Shown: piece after piece, positions 1 through 8,450 of the stretch
How positions within the stretch are numbered: the stretch's first letter is position 1
Layout: the number at the start of each line of letters is the position of its first letter
DNA from: Aestuariibacter sp. A3R04
Lineage (GTDB): Bacteria > Pseudomonadota > Gammaproteobacteria > Enterobacterales > Alteromonadaceae
Direction: 5' to 3'
Length of the DNA stretch: 64,000 nucleotides
NCBI RefSeq assembly: GCF_018860805.1
Contig: NZ_JAHKQR010000001.1
Coordinates: 124,001 to 188,000 of the forward strand
The notes under the pieces: generated by a model
Database searches by the model: none
The model's input: the letters and a program-made list of their open reading frames with translations, nothing else
Told to the model about the DNA's origin: nothing
Made by a program: the position numbers and the translations under genes

Positions 1-651
1 ACGCTGCCGGCGCACAAACGCAACCCATTTACCTGGTCGAAACTGTTTGAATCCAGCCGGTTCATACTTACTCATGGAAGCGTTATGGGCTATACGTTTG
101 CCATGGCCTTTATTTTCGGTGCTTTTTTGAGTTATCTGAGCGCATCTCAAACCATTTTTCAGGAGTACTACGACACTGGTCATTTTTTCCCACTTATTTT
201 TGCGTTACTGGCGTTTTCAATTGGCTTGGCGTCTTTTTTTAACGGCACAATGGTGATTCGGTTTGGCATGACCCGATTAGTAAATGCAGCCTTAGTGGGC
301 GCAGTTGGCTTCGCAGCTGTATTCGTTGCCACGCTTTTTGCTTTCGATGGTTTACCTCCGTTAACTTTGCTGGTTGCAGAATTGTTTACAGGTTTTTTCT
401 TTGTCGGGATACTGTTTGGCAATTTAAATTCACTGGCTATGCAACCGTTGGGGAATATGGCGGGCCTTGGCGCTGCTATTATTGGGTCTTTGTCGAGTAT
501 TTTCTCAGTGCCCATTGCCCTAACCATAGACAGCTTCCTCGCTGGTAATTTGTATCCCATCGGGCTGGGATTTTTGTTTTTCTTCGCCCTAGCGGCTGGT
601 TGTGTCAAGTTTGCACAACAGACTCAGCGCATTGCGTCTTCAGAAGAGTAG
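1..651 (+). CDS. Bcr/CflA-type MFS drug exporter, 3' part
   Basis: This is the C-terminal 216 residues of an inner-membrane major facilitator superfamily transporter; the gene starts before the window. The reading frame is open from base 1, and the first residues (TLPAHKRNP) match the loop found between TM6 and TM7 in the Bcr/CflA drug-proton antiporters, so about half of a 400-residue protein is present. Five to six hydrophobic helices follow, and the 'FGNLNSLAMQPLGNMAGLGAA' region is typical of Bcr-type TM10-TM11. An internal Met at base 85 could be mistaken for the start, but the upstream codons are in frame and family-like. The last codons lie in a perfect inverted repeat shared with the convergent methyltransferase gene. 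The substrate cannot be told from sequence. Confidence 0.85.
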   Translation, partial: TLPAHKRNPFTWSKLFESSRFILTHGSVMGYTFAMAFIFGAFLSYLSASQTIFQEYYDTGHFFPLIFALLAFSIGLASFFNGTMVIRFGMTRLVNAALVGAVGFAAVFVATLFAFDGLPPLTLLVAELFTGFFFVGILFGNLNSLAMQPLGNMAGLGAAIIGSLSSIFSVPIALTIDSFLAGNLYPIGLGFLFFFALAAGCVKFAQQTQRIASSEE

Positions 652-666
652 TCGGAACTACTCTTC
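643..666. repeat. perfect 10-bp inverted repeat over two stop codons
   Basis: The arms GAAGAGTAGT (643-652) and ACTACTCTTC (657-666) are perfect complements with a CGGA loop. The left arm contains the TAG stop of the exporter gene (649-651), and the right arm contains the TAG stop of the convergent methyltransferase gene (658-660). Both proteins therefore end in Glu-Glu from the same GAA GAG TAG codons. No T-run follows on either strand, so it is not a textbook intrinsic terminator, though it could stop or protect both transcripts. Confidence 0.7.
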
Positions 667-1854
667 ATGAAAGCACATTAAATCAAAGTTTTTCTCTTCA
701 TAATGTGAAGCAAAGAACTGTAATATTTGTTCCTTAAAGCTTTGACTTGCAATAAGAATGCAGTGTCCATCAGGCAAATTGCTGATCGCTTCAGTGGGTT
801 CAATTGTGTAACCGTACAAATTACCTGTTTTATCTCTGTCAAAAACCTTGGATATTTTGATATTTGTGTTGGAACTTATGTAGTTAATTACAGAGTCGCC
901 GATTACACCAGCGCCATATATACTTACAGATTCAATACACTTCTCATTCACTTGGTCGACGAGCCTTTTCACACCGGGAAAATAGTCTTGTAAGCTGAAG
1001 TCGGCCTGTTCCTTTTCAATGGCTTTTAGTGCATCTAGTCTGGGTGTGTTGAAGCCTTCGCCATTGAAACCTAAGGTCATAAAAAACTCACAACCTACGG
1101 TGTGTTGAAAGTCAATTTCTCTTAGCTCAATAAATCCGAGTTGATAGAGATCTTCAATGAGTAGGCGAAACGAGGTAGGGGTAAAACACCAACGGTGTCT
1201 GTCGACATAACAAGTACGTACCTGTTCCTGCATATAGCTAACAAACCCTTCCATTTTGGGTTTGTCAAAATGGGTTCTAAGCTCGAATGTTTTCTGCTCG
1301 TCGGCGAGATCACCGCGCCAAACAGATGAACCATTGTGCAAGACACTATAAAGATCGGCTTCGATAACCGAACCCAGTGTACTTGTCTTACATGCATTCA
1401 GATGGCTGTCGATAACAAAGCCAATACCAGAAAGGGCTCTAAACCGATCAAACAAAAATCGCTTGTCAGGAATAGCCAGAGAAAGGACGCCTTTTTCTTT
1501 GTTTAACACGCTCGCGCAGTCGTTAATAAAACCAATCAAATCTGGTACATGCTCAATAACATGAGACGCTATTATCCAATGATAATGATTAGGCTTGCCT
1601 GTTAACTCGGCATAAGATTCGCCTTTCCATACATGATCAACTTCTTCGACAAGTGATAAGTCGTCGAAGACACCGCCTGTTAAGTTTAATTTACGCTTTT
1701 TTTCGGTAATTTGCGCGACTAATTCATCACGGGTGAGCAGATTCAAAATTTCCAGATTTACACCGTCTTTTTTAAAGACCTTTGGGTAAAAACCACCGCC
1801 AATTTCAAGACCAGGTTCGGCAGGATCGATATACTTTAAAATTCTGTTTTTCAT
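658..1854 (-). CDS. SAM methyltransferase with C-terminal Rossmann-like domain
   Basis: A 398-residue two-part protein. The N-terminal half has a class I SAM-dependent methyltransferase pattern: a glycine-rich motif 'LEIGGG' at about residue 16, then 'IIASHVIEHVPDLIGFIND' near residue 95, which is the post-motif II region of type 11 methyltransferases. The C-terminal 90 residues begin 'SIYGAGVIGDSVINYI', a GxGxxG dinucleotide-binding pattern seen at the end of some sugar and surface-polymer biosynthesis proteins. The gene is clearly more AT-rich than its neighbours and stands next to an AT-rich gap, which suggests horizontal acquisition. It is convergent with the exporter gene. The substrate is unknown; a role in modifying a surface polysaccharide is inference only. 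Confidence 0.7.
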   Translation of the reverse strand: MKNRILKYIDPAEPGLEIGGGFYPKVFKKDGVNLEILNLLTRDELVAQITEKKRKLNLTGGVFDDLSLVEEVDHVWKGESYAELTGKPNHYHWIIASHVIEHVPDLIGFINDCASVLNKEKGVLSLAIPDKRFLFDRFRALSGIGFVIDSHLNACKTSTLGSVIEADLYSVLHNGSSVWRGDLADEQKTFELRTHFDKPKMEGFVSYMQEQVRTCYVDRHRWCFTPTSFRLLIEDLYQLGFIELREIDFQHTVGCEFFMTLGFNGEGFNTPRLDALKAIEKEQADFSLQDYFPGVKRLVDQVNEKCIESVSIYGAGVIGDSVINYISSNTNIKISKVFDRDKTGNLYGYTIEPTEAISNLPDGHCILIASQSFKEQILQFFASHYEEKNFDLMCFHEE

Positions 1855-2315
1855 ATTGTAATTCAGTTTTTTGGGGCTCTACAAAGCAAAAAATAAAGTT
1901 GGCATTTAGCCGTGGGTAAGCCTATTGGGACCATTCCATCAATACCATTTTGGTGGCGAACGCTTCGATTCATTAGCCTATTTTGAATGTACTCTGATTA
2001 CAGGAAAATGGCTATTGAACGCAGCGATTCCAAATGTGGACTTGCATCCTATTCTTTTTATCTGCCGGTTTTAAAAAAAATAAAGGAAAAATAGTATTTA
2101 TGAATTCTCATGGGATTAGCGCCATTAAAAGAAGACAAATAAACTATAGACAAAGAATATGGAGAAAGCGGGAAAATACAAATAAGCCTAATCTCTGTGG
2201 GAGTTGCTATGCAGTAAATTCATTCCTCTGCTTTTACTCACCAACTGAGATCAAAAAAGCCCGACCAAAATGGTCGGGCAAGAGGGCTTGGTTAAGCACC
2301 TAACGACAGAAATCG
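1855..2315. other. AT-rich intergenic region
   Basis: This 461-bp gap lies between the start of the methyltransferase gene and the end of ilvC, both on the minus strand. It is very AT-rich from about 2040 to 2250. It holds the ilvC terminator at its right end and presumably the methyltransferase promoter at its left end, but I could not pick a convincing -35/-10 pair. A plus-strand open frame of 89 codons (2034-2303) runs through the ilvC terminator hairpin and looks non-coding. Confidence 0.6.
2253..2279 (-). terminator. ilvC intrinsic terminator
   Basis: Read on the minus strand, the stem GCCCGACC / GGTCGGGC (2259-2279 on the plus strand) is perfect and is followed directly by six Ts. It lies 37 bp past the ilvC stop codon, so it ends ilvC transcription. 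Confidence 0.9.
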
Positions 2316-3797
2316 TTACACACCAATGATGGCTTTCATGTCCGTCATATAGCCACGCAACTCTTTACCAATGGCTTCTACACCAGTGTTGCGAATAGCT
2401 TCATTCACTTCTACCAAACGGCGGTTGTCAACCTGATTAGACGTTTCGCCTAACCCTTTACCTATTACGCTGGTATCAATTGACGGCATAAATTTCTCAC
2501 GCAACAGGGGAACAGCTGCATTTGCGAACAGGTAGTTACCGTACTCTGCAGTATCGGAAATAACCACGTTCATTTCATACAGGCGTTTGCGCGCGATTGT
2601 GTTTGAAATCAACGGTGTTTCGTGCAGTGATTCATAGTAAGCAGACTCAGGCAGAATGCCTGCTTCAACCATTACGTCGAAGGCTACTTCTACACCGCAC
2701 TTGATCATGGCGACTAGCAAAATGCCATTATCAAAAAATTCTTGTTCGGTGATTTTTCCATCATACTTCGGTGCGTTTTCAAAACCAGACTGACCAGTTT
2801 CTTCACGCCACTTCAGAAGATTTGCATCACCATTTGCCCAGTCTTCCATCATCGTACGGGAAAATTCACCGCTGATAATGTCATCCTGATGCTTTTCAAA
2901 CAGAGGGCGAAGTAAATCTGTCAACTCTTCCGCCAAATCAAATGCTTTGATTTTTGCAGGGTTGGACAGTCTGTCCATCATGTTTGTGACACCACCGATT
3001 TTCAACGCTTCGGTGATGGTTTCCAAACCAAATTGAATAAGTGCCGCAGCATAGCCCGCGTCCATTCCTTCGGCAGTCATTTTTTCAAATGCCAAGATGG
3101 CTGCAGCTTGTTGCATACCACATAAGATGGTTTGCTCGCCCATAAGGTCTGATTTAACTTCTGCTACAAAGGAAGATTCCAAAACACCCGCACGATCACC
3201 GCCCGTAGCGCTAGCCAGTGCTTTGGCAATATCCCAGCCTTCGCCTTTGGGATCGTTCTCAGGGTGAACGGCTATCAGTGTAGGAACACCAAAACCGCGC
3301 TTGTATTCTTCGCGTACTTCAGTACCGGGGCACTTAGGTGCACACATTACAACAGTAATGTCTTTGCGAATTTGCTGGCCTTCTTCCACAATATTAAAAC
3401 CGTGAGAATAGCCCAGTGCAGATCCTTCTTTCATCAGCGGCATGACCGCCTCAACTACGCTGGCGTGCTGTTTATCAGGCGTTAAGTTGTATACCAGATC
3501 TGCATCAGGAATAAGTTCCTGATAGGTACCCACTTTGAAACCGTTACCAGATGCCCGCTGAAAAGAGTCACGTTTTTCGTCGATAGCAGCCTGACGCAAA
3601 GCGTAAGCCACGTCTAACCCCGAGTCTCTCATATTCAGACCCTGATTCAGGCCCTGAGCACCACAGCCAACGATAACGACTTTTTTGCCTTTCAAGAATT
3701 CACAACCATCTGTGAATTCGCTGCGTGCCATAAAACGACAGCGACCCAGTTGGTCCAATTGCTGACGTAGAGACAGAGTATTAAAATAATTAGCCAT
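2316..3797 (-). CDS. ilvC: ketol-acid reductoisomerase (NADP+), class II
   Basis: IlvC converts 2-acetolactate or 2-aceto-2-hydroxybutyrate to the dihydroxy acid, using NADPH and Mg2+, in the cytoplasmic pathway to valine, leucine and isoleucine. At 493 residues it is the long class II form found in enteric bacteria and relatives, against about 330 for class I. It begins [14 protein letters not shown] like E. coli IlvC. The dinucleotide-binding loop GCGAQG is at residues 44-49, followed by 'LNMRDSG'. The metal- and substrate-binding stretches '[20 protein letters not shown]' and '[12 protein letters not shown]' are intact. It is divergent from ilvY, its LysR-type activator in E. coli, which senses the IlvC substrates. 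A perfect terminator follows it. The acetolactate synthase that feeds it is not in this window. Confidence 0.98.
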   Translation of the reverse strand: MANYFNTLSLRQQLDQLGRCRFMARSEFTDGCEFLKGKKVVIVGCGAQGLNQGLNMRDSGLDVAYALRQAAIDEKRDSFQRASGNGFKVGTYQELIPDADLVYNLTPDKQHASVVEAVMPLMKEGSALGYSHGFNIVEEGQQIRKDITVVMCAPKCPGTEVREEYKRGFGVPTLIAVHPENDPKGEGWDIAKALASATGGDRAGVLESSFVAEVKSDLMGEQTILCGMQQAAAILAFEKMTAEGMDAGYAAALIQFGLETITEALKIGGVTNMMDRLSNPAKIKAFDLAEELTDLLRPLFEKHQDDIISGEFSRTMMEDWANGDANLLKWREETGQSGFENAPKYDGKITEQEFFDNGILLVAMIKCGVEVAFDVMVEAGILPESAYYESLHETPLISNTIARKRLYEMNVVISDTAEYGNYLFANAAVPLLREKFMPSIDTSVIGKGLGETSNQVDNRRLVEVNEAIRNTGVEAIGKELRGYMTDMKAIIGV

Positions 3798-3848
3798 AAA
3801 AAATTCCGAACATCATTAATCTAGTCATTATCGACGGGCGCAAAGCCA

Positions 3849-3869
3849 GTCGATGACCTCGTCGATGAC
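3849..3869. repeat. 9-bp direct repeat in the ilvC leader region
   Basis: GTCGATGAC occurs at 3849-3857 and again at 3861-3869, separated by CTC. It lies about 50-70 bp upstream of the ilvC start, between ilvC and ilvY. It may belong to the ilvC 5' untranslated region; its role is unknown. Confidence 0.5.
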
Positions 3870-3921
3870 GACTTGATGTGAATAATACGTGAACACATTT
3901 GTTTTGAAAAATGATATATTC

Positions 3922-3945
3922 GCAAAACAGTATTTCATTTTTTGC
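3922..3945. promoter_or_regulatory. candidate IlvY operator in the ilvC-ilvY gap
   Basis: GCAAAA (3922-3927) and TTTTGC (3940-3945) form an inverted repeat with a 12-bp spacer, ending 6 bp before the ilvY start. E. coli IlvY binds operators in the same divergent gap, activates ilvC when inducer is bound and represses its own gene. The position fits that role, especially autoregulation. Assignment rests on position and symmetry, not on a confirmed consensus. Confidence 0.45.
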
Positions 3946-3951
3946 AATGTT

Positions 3952-4821
3952 ATGGATTTTCGTTCACTACAATTATTCAATCATTTGGCCTCCAGTCTGC
4001 ACTTCGGTGAAACTGCAGAGGCTATGTATGTGTCGCCCTCCACGCTTAGCCGCGCCATTCAAAGGCTTGAAGATGAGTGTGGCGTAACACTTTTAAAGCG
4101 GAATAATCGTTCGGTGGTGTTAACTCATGCCGGTCATAAAATGTTGTCTTTCAGCACGGAAGTACTTAAACAATGGGACGAAATTCGCCGGGAATTAAAA
4201 GAAGACAACGAGGCGCTACAAGGAGAGCTCAGTGTTTTTTGTTCAGTAACCGCGAGCCAGAGCCATCTGCCTGCGCTACTCAAAGCGTTTCGCGCCCGTT
4301 ACCCAGGGGTGGATATACGTCTGGTTACCGGAGACCCTGCCCTGGCAAACACGAAAGTTAAATTACAGGAATGCGATGTTGCCATAGCTATAAATGCGCC
4401 GGATTTTCCTACGGATATGACGTTTACGCCTTTGGACAAAGTACCACTTGTGCTTATCGCACCCAGAGACTGGCGGTTGTCTGAGTTATCTCAAATTGAT
4501 TGGCGCAAACATCAGGTGATTATGCCTGAACACGGTCCTACCAGGCGGATTGCCTATCACTGGTTTGCTGAGCATGGGATCCGGCCAAACGTGTACGCAT
4601 CGGTGGGTGGAAATGAAGCTATTGTCAGTATGGTTGCACTTGAATGCGGTGTGGGTTATGTCCCCCAAGTTGTGCTGGATCATTCAACGATGGCTTCCAG
4701 TGTGTCTAAAATCCAGGTGGCAGATATTGAAGCCTACGAATTAGGCTTGAGCTGCTTGCGCGCTCGCCGGCACGAACCCCTTATAGATGCGTTATTTAGC
4801 CTGAGCTCAGCTGTTGTATAA
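3952..4821 (+). CDS. ilvY: LysR-family activator of ilvC
   Basis: IlvY is a LysR-type DNA-binding protein that turns on ilvC when acetolactate or acetohydroxybutyrate accumulates. The 289-residue product has an N-terminal winged helix-turn-helix ('HFGETAEAMYVSPSTLSRAI', residues about 16-35) and a C-terminal substrate-binding domain. The start is set at ATG 3952 because the family begins MD(F/L)R; a GTG at 3889 would add 21 atypical residues running through the promoter/operator gap. It is divergent from ilvC, the usual arrangement for this pair. Its last 26 bp overlap the 3' end of the convergent comM gene. Confidence 0.93.
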   Translation: MDFRSLQLFNHLASSLHFGETAEAMYVSPSTLSRAIQRLEDECGVTLLKRNNRSVVLTHAGHKMLSFSTEVLKQWDEIRRELKEDNEALQGELSVFCSVTASQSHLPALLKAFRARYPGVDIRLVTGDPALANTKVKLQECDVAIAINAPDFPTDMTFTPLDKVPLVLIAPRDWRLSELSQIDWRKHQVIMPEHGPTRRIAYHWFAEHGIRPNVYASVGGNEAIVSMVALECGVGYVPQVVLDHSTMASSVSKIQVADIEAYELGLSCLRARRHEPLIDALFSLSSAVV

Positions 4822-6316
4822 GACTGTCCAAGGCGCGGTAGCCAAGCGCCTCGGCCAGGTGGTGTCGATTCACGTGATCCTCACCGGCTAGATCAGCAAT
4901 GGTGCGAGCGACTTTTAAAGTACGGTGAAAAGCTCGCATGGACAAACTGAGTTTTTCCGCTGCCAGTTGAATAAAGTCGAGGTCTTGTTCTGTCAGTTGA
5001 CAGCAATCCGCCAGTTGTGTAACCGGAATATGCGCATTCAGTACGCCTTGTCTCTGTAATTGTCTATTGCGCGCCTCCATCGCTTTTTCTCCCGGTTTTT
5101 TAATGTCATCGGGTTCATCTTTATCTTGCCATAAACTTAACTGATATTCCGGTAATCGAGGCACCTCAACTTGAATGTCAATGCGATCGAGAAGGGGGCC
5201 TGACACCCTGGACAAGTAGCGAAGAATTTGATCCGGTGGTGTGCGCCAGTCGTGAATATCCCCAGTGGGACTGGGGTTCATTGCTGCGATGAGTTGAAAC
5301 CGGGCAGGATACACAGCGTTGGCTGAGGCGCGGGAAATATGCACTTCGCCGGTTTCCAAAGGCTCTCTGAGGACGTCGAGGGTGCGGCGACCAAACTCGG
5401 GCAACTCATCGAGAAACAACACGCCGTGATGCGCAAGAGACACTTCGCCAGGCTGCGGATTTGCGCCCCCTCCGGTTAAGGCCGCCGCCGATGCTGTGTG
5501 ATGGGGCGATCGAAAGGGACGGGTGGCTTGAATTTGTAACGCTGCACCGCCTTGCTTTAAAGAATGTAATGCGGCAACCTCCAGCGCTTCTTCGGGAGAA
5601 AGAGGGGGCAGCATGTGCAATAAACGGCTGGCGAGCAGACTTTTGCCTGTGCCTGGCGGGCCGGTAAAAAGTAAGTTGTGAGCACCGGCTGCGGCTATCA
5701 TTAGCGCGCGTTTGGCTTGATGTTGGCCGTGAATGCCGTGCCATACATCCTGCCTTGCCGTTGTCGGGCAGACTAGCGGCGCGTTTTCATCCTGAACCAA
5801 GGGTTCTGTTCCGGATAAATGCAGATATACAGCCAAGAGAGAGTCAGCGGCGTAGCGCGTTGCGCCTTCGACGATGGCTGATTCACGCCGGTTTTCCAGT
5901 GGATGGAAAAGGGTATTGCCATGGTTTCGACAGGCTATTACCGCGGGAATGATGCCGCTAATGCCACGCAGTTCTCCGGTAAGGGCGAGCTCTCCTAAAA
6001 ACTCACAACGGCCAACAGCGGCTTCGGCGAGTGTGCCGTGAGCCACTAAAATACCGATAGCGATGGCCAGATCGTATTGTCCGCCCTGTTTTGCAATACT
6101 TGCCGGAGACAGGTTGACCGTAATTCTTTTGGCAGGGAATTCAAACCCGCTGTTAATCAATGCGCTTCGCACTCTGTCTCTTGCTTCTTTGACAGATGTT
6201 TCCGCCATACCTACAAGCTGAAAGGACGGTAGACCGTTTGCCAGGTGCACTTCCACCCGAACCAAGGGTGCCTCCATACCGCTTCCTGCCCGAGTATTGA
6301 CAACAGCCATTCCCAT
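4796..6316 (-). CDS. comM: ComM/YifB family AAA+ ATPase (Mg-chelatase-like)
   Basis: A 506-residue cytoplasmic protein of the YifB family, the usual length. It has an N-terminal ChlI-like Lon-type domain (residues about 20-140, including 'VEVHLANGLPSFQLVGMAE'), a Walker A motif GPPGTGKS at 219-226, a Walker B region 'GVLFLDELPEF', and a C-terminal Mg-chelatase-type domain ('LSLSMRAFHRTLKVARTIAD'). In Vibrio and relatives ComM is a hexameric helicase that helps branch migration during natural transformation; YifB of E. coli is the orthologue. E. coli yifB lies near the ilv genes as well. It stands alone here, convergent with and overlapping ilvY by 26 bp. Confidence 0.93.
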   Translation of the reverse strand: MGMAVVNTRAGSGMEAPLVRVEVHLANGLPSFQLVGMAETSVKEARDRVRSALINSGFEFPAKRITVNLSPASIAKQGGQYDLAIAIGILVAHGTLAEAAVGRCEFLGELALTGELRGISGIIPAVIACRNHGNTLFHPLENRRESAIVEGATRYAADSLLAVYLHLSGTEPLVQDENAPLVCPTTARQDVWHGIHGQHQAKRALMIAAAGAHNLLFTGPPGTGKSLLASRLLHMLPPLSPEEALEVAALHSLKQGGAALQIQATRPFRSPHHTASAAALTGGGANPQPGEVSLAHHGVLFLDELPEFGRRTLDVLREPLETGEVHISRASANAVYPARFQLIAAMNPSPTGDIHDWRTPPDQILRYLSRVSGPLLDRIDIQVEVPRLPEYQLSLWQDKDEPDDIKKPGEKAMEARNRQLQRQGVLNAHIPVTQLADCCQLTEQDLDFIQLAAEKLSLSMRAFHRTLKVARTIADLAGEDHVNRHHLAEALGYRALDSLIQQLSSG

Positions 6317-6422
6317 CTTACCCTCCTTCCCTATGGCTCACTGAAACTCTGTACACTTTCCTTCCCAGTGCGGGGATAGTGTAAAGGAGAGCCTAAAACG
6401 GAAATACTGGTCGCAAGTCGGG

Positions 6423-7034
6423 TTATTCAGACTTAAAAACAGGTAGTTGCCAATGCCATCGCAATGCACCTAGTCTTACTACTACCGTCACAGCTACAGA
6501 TACCAAGGCACAGAATTGGCTGTCCAGGCCGCTGTAATGCAGGCACGCATAGGCCAACCCACCCAAAATACAGGTAATGGCGTATAGTTCACCATTTAAT
6601 ACCAGTGGTACCTCCCGGCAAATAACGTCTCGCAGCAACCCTCCAAATACGCCTGTAATGGTGCCCATGGCAATGGCGACCGACATGGGAGCACTGTGAA
6701 TAAGTGCCTTTTCCATGCCTACTACATTAAACAAAGCAAGGCCGAAAGCATCGGCAATCAGCAGGTAGTGGTAGGGGAATCGCGGGCTTATCCTTAGCCA
6801 GGCAATGGTTGCCGCGGCTGCGCCCAGGGTAGAGAAAAGGTAGTCTGTGTCCTGAACCCAAAATACCGGAATGTCTAATACGATATCGCGAAGCGTTCCG
6901 CCGCCGATGGCGGTAACTGAAGCCAGTACGACCACGCCGAAGCCATCCATTTTTTTTTGATATGCCATGAGCGTGCCCGAAATTGCACAGACAGCTACAC
7001 CTGCTAAATTTATCCAATGAAACCAGTCACTCAT
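6423..7034 (-). CDS. YicG-like TRIC family membrane protein
   Basis: A 203-residue inner-membrane protein with about seven hydrophobic helices, matching the UPF0126/TRIC family (E. coli YicG is similar in length). The family has two repeats of three helices; the signatures 'GGGTLRDIVLD' and 'GGLLRDVICREVPLVL' are the paired glycine-rich segments that line the pore of the bacterial TRIC trimeric cation channels. The longer open frame begins at 7097, but ATG 7034 (MSDWFHWINLAG) starts right before the first helix and has a GGAA about 10 bases upstream. The ion carried in vivo is not known. It is a single gene between comM and the ilvEDA operon. Confidence 0.85.
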   Translation of the reverse strand: MSDWFHWINLAGVAVCAISGTLMAYQKKMDGFGVVVLASVTAIGGGTLRDIVLDIPVFWVQDTDYLFSTLGAAAATIAWLRISPRFPYHYLLIADAFGLALFNVVGMEKALIHSAPMSVAIAMGTITGVFGGLLRDVICREVPLVLNGELYAITCILGGLAYACLHYSGLDSQFCALVSVAVTVVVRLGALRWHWQLPVFKSE

Positions 7035-7482
7035 TACAACATTCCGATTTTTTTGTGAAGACCCCTTGCGACGAAGCTCAGAAAACTTGTCTTTCACAAC
7101 GCAAATTACTTGATTCTTTCCGCTGTTTCATGCTATTTCTTCCTCCATATACTGAATTCTGGTCAGCCAGCCGGTTTTCGCCGTGCATACGCACAACAAA
7201 AAATTCCGAAACTATCAAAAATCCAGTCAAAAAACGTGCACGCAGTGCTACCCTCTTCTGTGTCGACGATTAGAGTGACAATACCTTGTGTGGGCAGGTG
7301 TGTCAGTATGCTGACATCACTGTAAATATTCCTGTCCAGTTGAGATTGCGACCCTGATGCTCAGTTGGGCAGTTCCCCACTGTCATGTATCATTCGTTTC
7401 AGGCAAATGTCTTGTCATTTATTTAACTACCAATTCAACGGTGTCAGGCGAAAGTGCCGCCTGCTACGCAAAAGGAATAATC
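7035..7482. other. leader and promoter region of ilvEDA
   Basis: This 448-bp gap separates the TRIC-like gene from ilvE; the two diverge. Two short perfect hairpins are present: TGTCAG-TATG-CTGACA (7301-7316) and CAGGCG-AAAGTGC-CGCCTG (7445-7463), the second ending about 20 bp before the ilvE start. I looked for an enteric-type leader peptide rich in Ile/Leu/Val codons followed by an attenuator with a T-run and did not find one. Open frames seen here carry no other coding signs. Confidence 0.5.
7445..7463 (+). promoter_or_regulatory. hairpin just upstream of the ilvE ribosome binding site
   Basis: CAGGCG (7445-7450) and CGCCTG (7458-7463) pair perfectly around a 7-nt loop. The hairpin sits immediately upstream of the AAGGA ribosome binding site of ilvE. 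There is no T-run, so it is not a terminator; it may stabilise the mRNA end or influence translation. Function is inferred from position only. Confidence 0.4.
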
Positions 7483-8415
7483 ATGGCTAAGCAACCAGCA
7501 GAATATATTTGGTTCAACGGTGAAATTAAACACTGGAAAGAGGCTACCGTTCACGTAATGACCCACGCCATTCATTACGGGTCGTCAGTTTTCGAAGGGA
7601 TCCGCGCGTACAACACTCCAGATAAAGGAACCTGTGTATTCCGTTTGGATGAGCACAATAAGCGTTTATTCGATTCCGCTAAAATTTATCGTATGACCAT
7701 TCCATACACGTTGGAACAAATTAATGAAGCCACCATGGATATCATCCGCAAGAATGAGCTCAAGTCTGCGTACATCCGTCCTATCGCCTACTACGGCGAT
7801 ATTGGCATGGGGTTGGCCGTTCCTTTTGGTACCGAAACCGAAGTGGCAATAGCAGCATTTGAATGGGGCGCTTACCTGGGTGAAGAGGCGTTGAAAAGTG
7901 GTGTTGATGCTGGGATCTCGTCCTGGAACCGGTTGGCGGCGAACACCATTCCTACAGGTGCTAAAGCAGGCGGCAACTATTTGTCATCACAGCTTATTTC
8001 AATGGAAGCCCGCCGTCACGGCTACGGTGAAGGCATTGCCCTTGACCGCAACGGTTACATTTCTGAAGGTGCCGGTGAGAATATTTTTGTGATCAGAAAC
8101 GGTATTGTATCCACCACGCCTAAAACCGCTGCTATCTTGCCAGGTATTACACGAGACACCGTCATTACGCTGTTAAAAGAAATGGGTTACGAGGTTCGGG
8201 AGGAAAATATTCCCCGCGAAGCCATGTACTTAGCTGACGAAATTCTAATGTGCGGTACCGCAGCTGAAGTAACACCAGTTCGCAGTGTGGACGGCATTTC
8301 AGTAGGTAATGGCGCCCGCGGTCCTATTACTGAAAAAGTACAAGATATGTTCTTCGGGCTGTTCAACGGTAAAACTGAAGACAAATGGAACTGGTTAACA
8401 CCGGTTTATAAGTAA
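7483..8415 (+). CDS. ilvE: branched-chain amino acid aminotransferase
   Basis: IlvE transfers the amino group of glutamate to the 2-keto acids of valine, leucine and isoleucine, the last step of each pathway, using PLP. The 310-residue product begins 'PAEYIWFNGEI', close to E. coli IlvE (309 residues). The PLP lysine is Lys161 in 'IPTGAKAGGNYL', and the fold-type IV signature 'EGAGENIF' follows. The start is ATG 7483, preceded by AAGGA at good spacing; an in-frame ATG at 7357 would add 42 residues with no family match. It opens the ilvE-ilvD-ilvA operon; ilvD follows after 35 bp. Confidence 0.97.
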   Translation: MAKQPAEYIWFNGEIKHWKEATVHVMTHAIHYGSSVFEGIRAYNTPDKGTCVFRLDEHNKRLFDSAKIYRMTIPYTLEQINEATMDIIRKNELKSAYIRPIAYYGDIGMGLAVPFGTETEVAIAAFEWGAYLGEEALKSGVDAGISSWNRLAANTIPTGAKAGGNYLSSQLISMEARRHGYGEGIALDRNGYISEGAGENIFVIRNGIVSTTPKTAAILPGITRDTVITLLKEMGYEVREENIPREAMYLADEILMCGTAAEVTPVRSVDGISVGNGARGPITEKVQDMFFGLFNGKTEDKWNWLTPVYK

Positions 8416-8450
8416 TTTTCTAGCAATTAATTTAAAAACGGGAAAGTATT

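Noticed and set aside
2034..2303. Plus-strand open frame of 89 codons upstream of the ilvC terminator
   Set aside because: It reads straight through the ilvC terminator hairpin, has biased AT-driven composition (many Lys, Asn, Arg) and no family-like pattern.
7385..7426. 13-codon open frame considered as an ilv leader peptide
   Set aside because: It holds only a few Val, Leu and Ile codons, has no ribosome binding site and no terminator follows.
7357..7482. Extension of ilvE by 42 residues from the upstream ATG
   Set aside because: The IlvE family starts at the ATG at 7483, which has a good AAGGA ribosome binding site; the extension has no family match.
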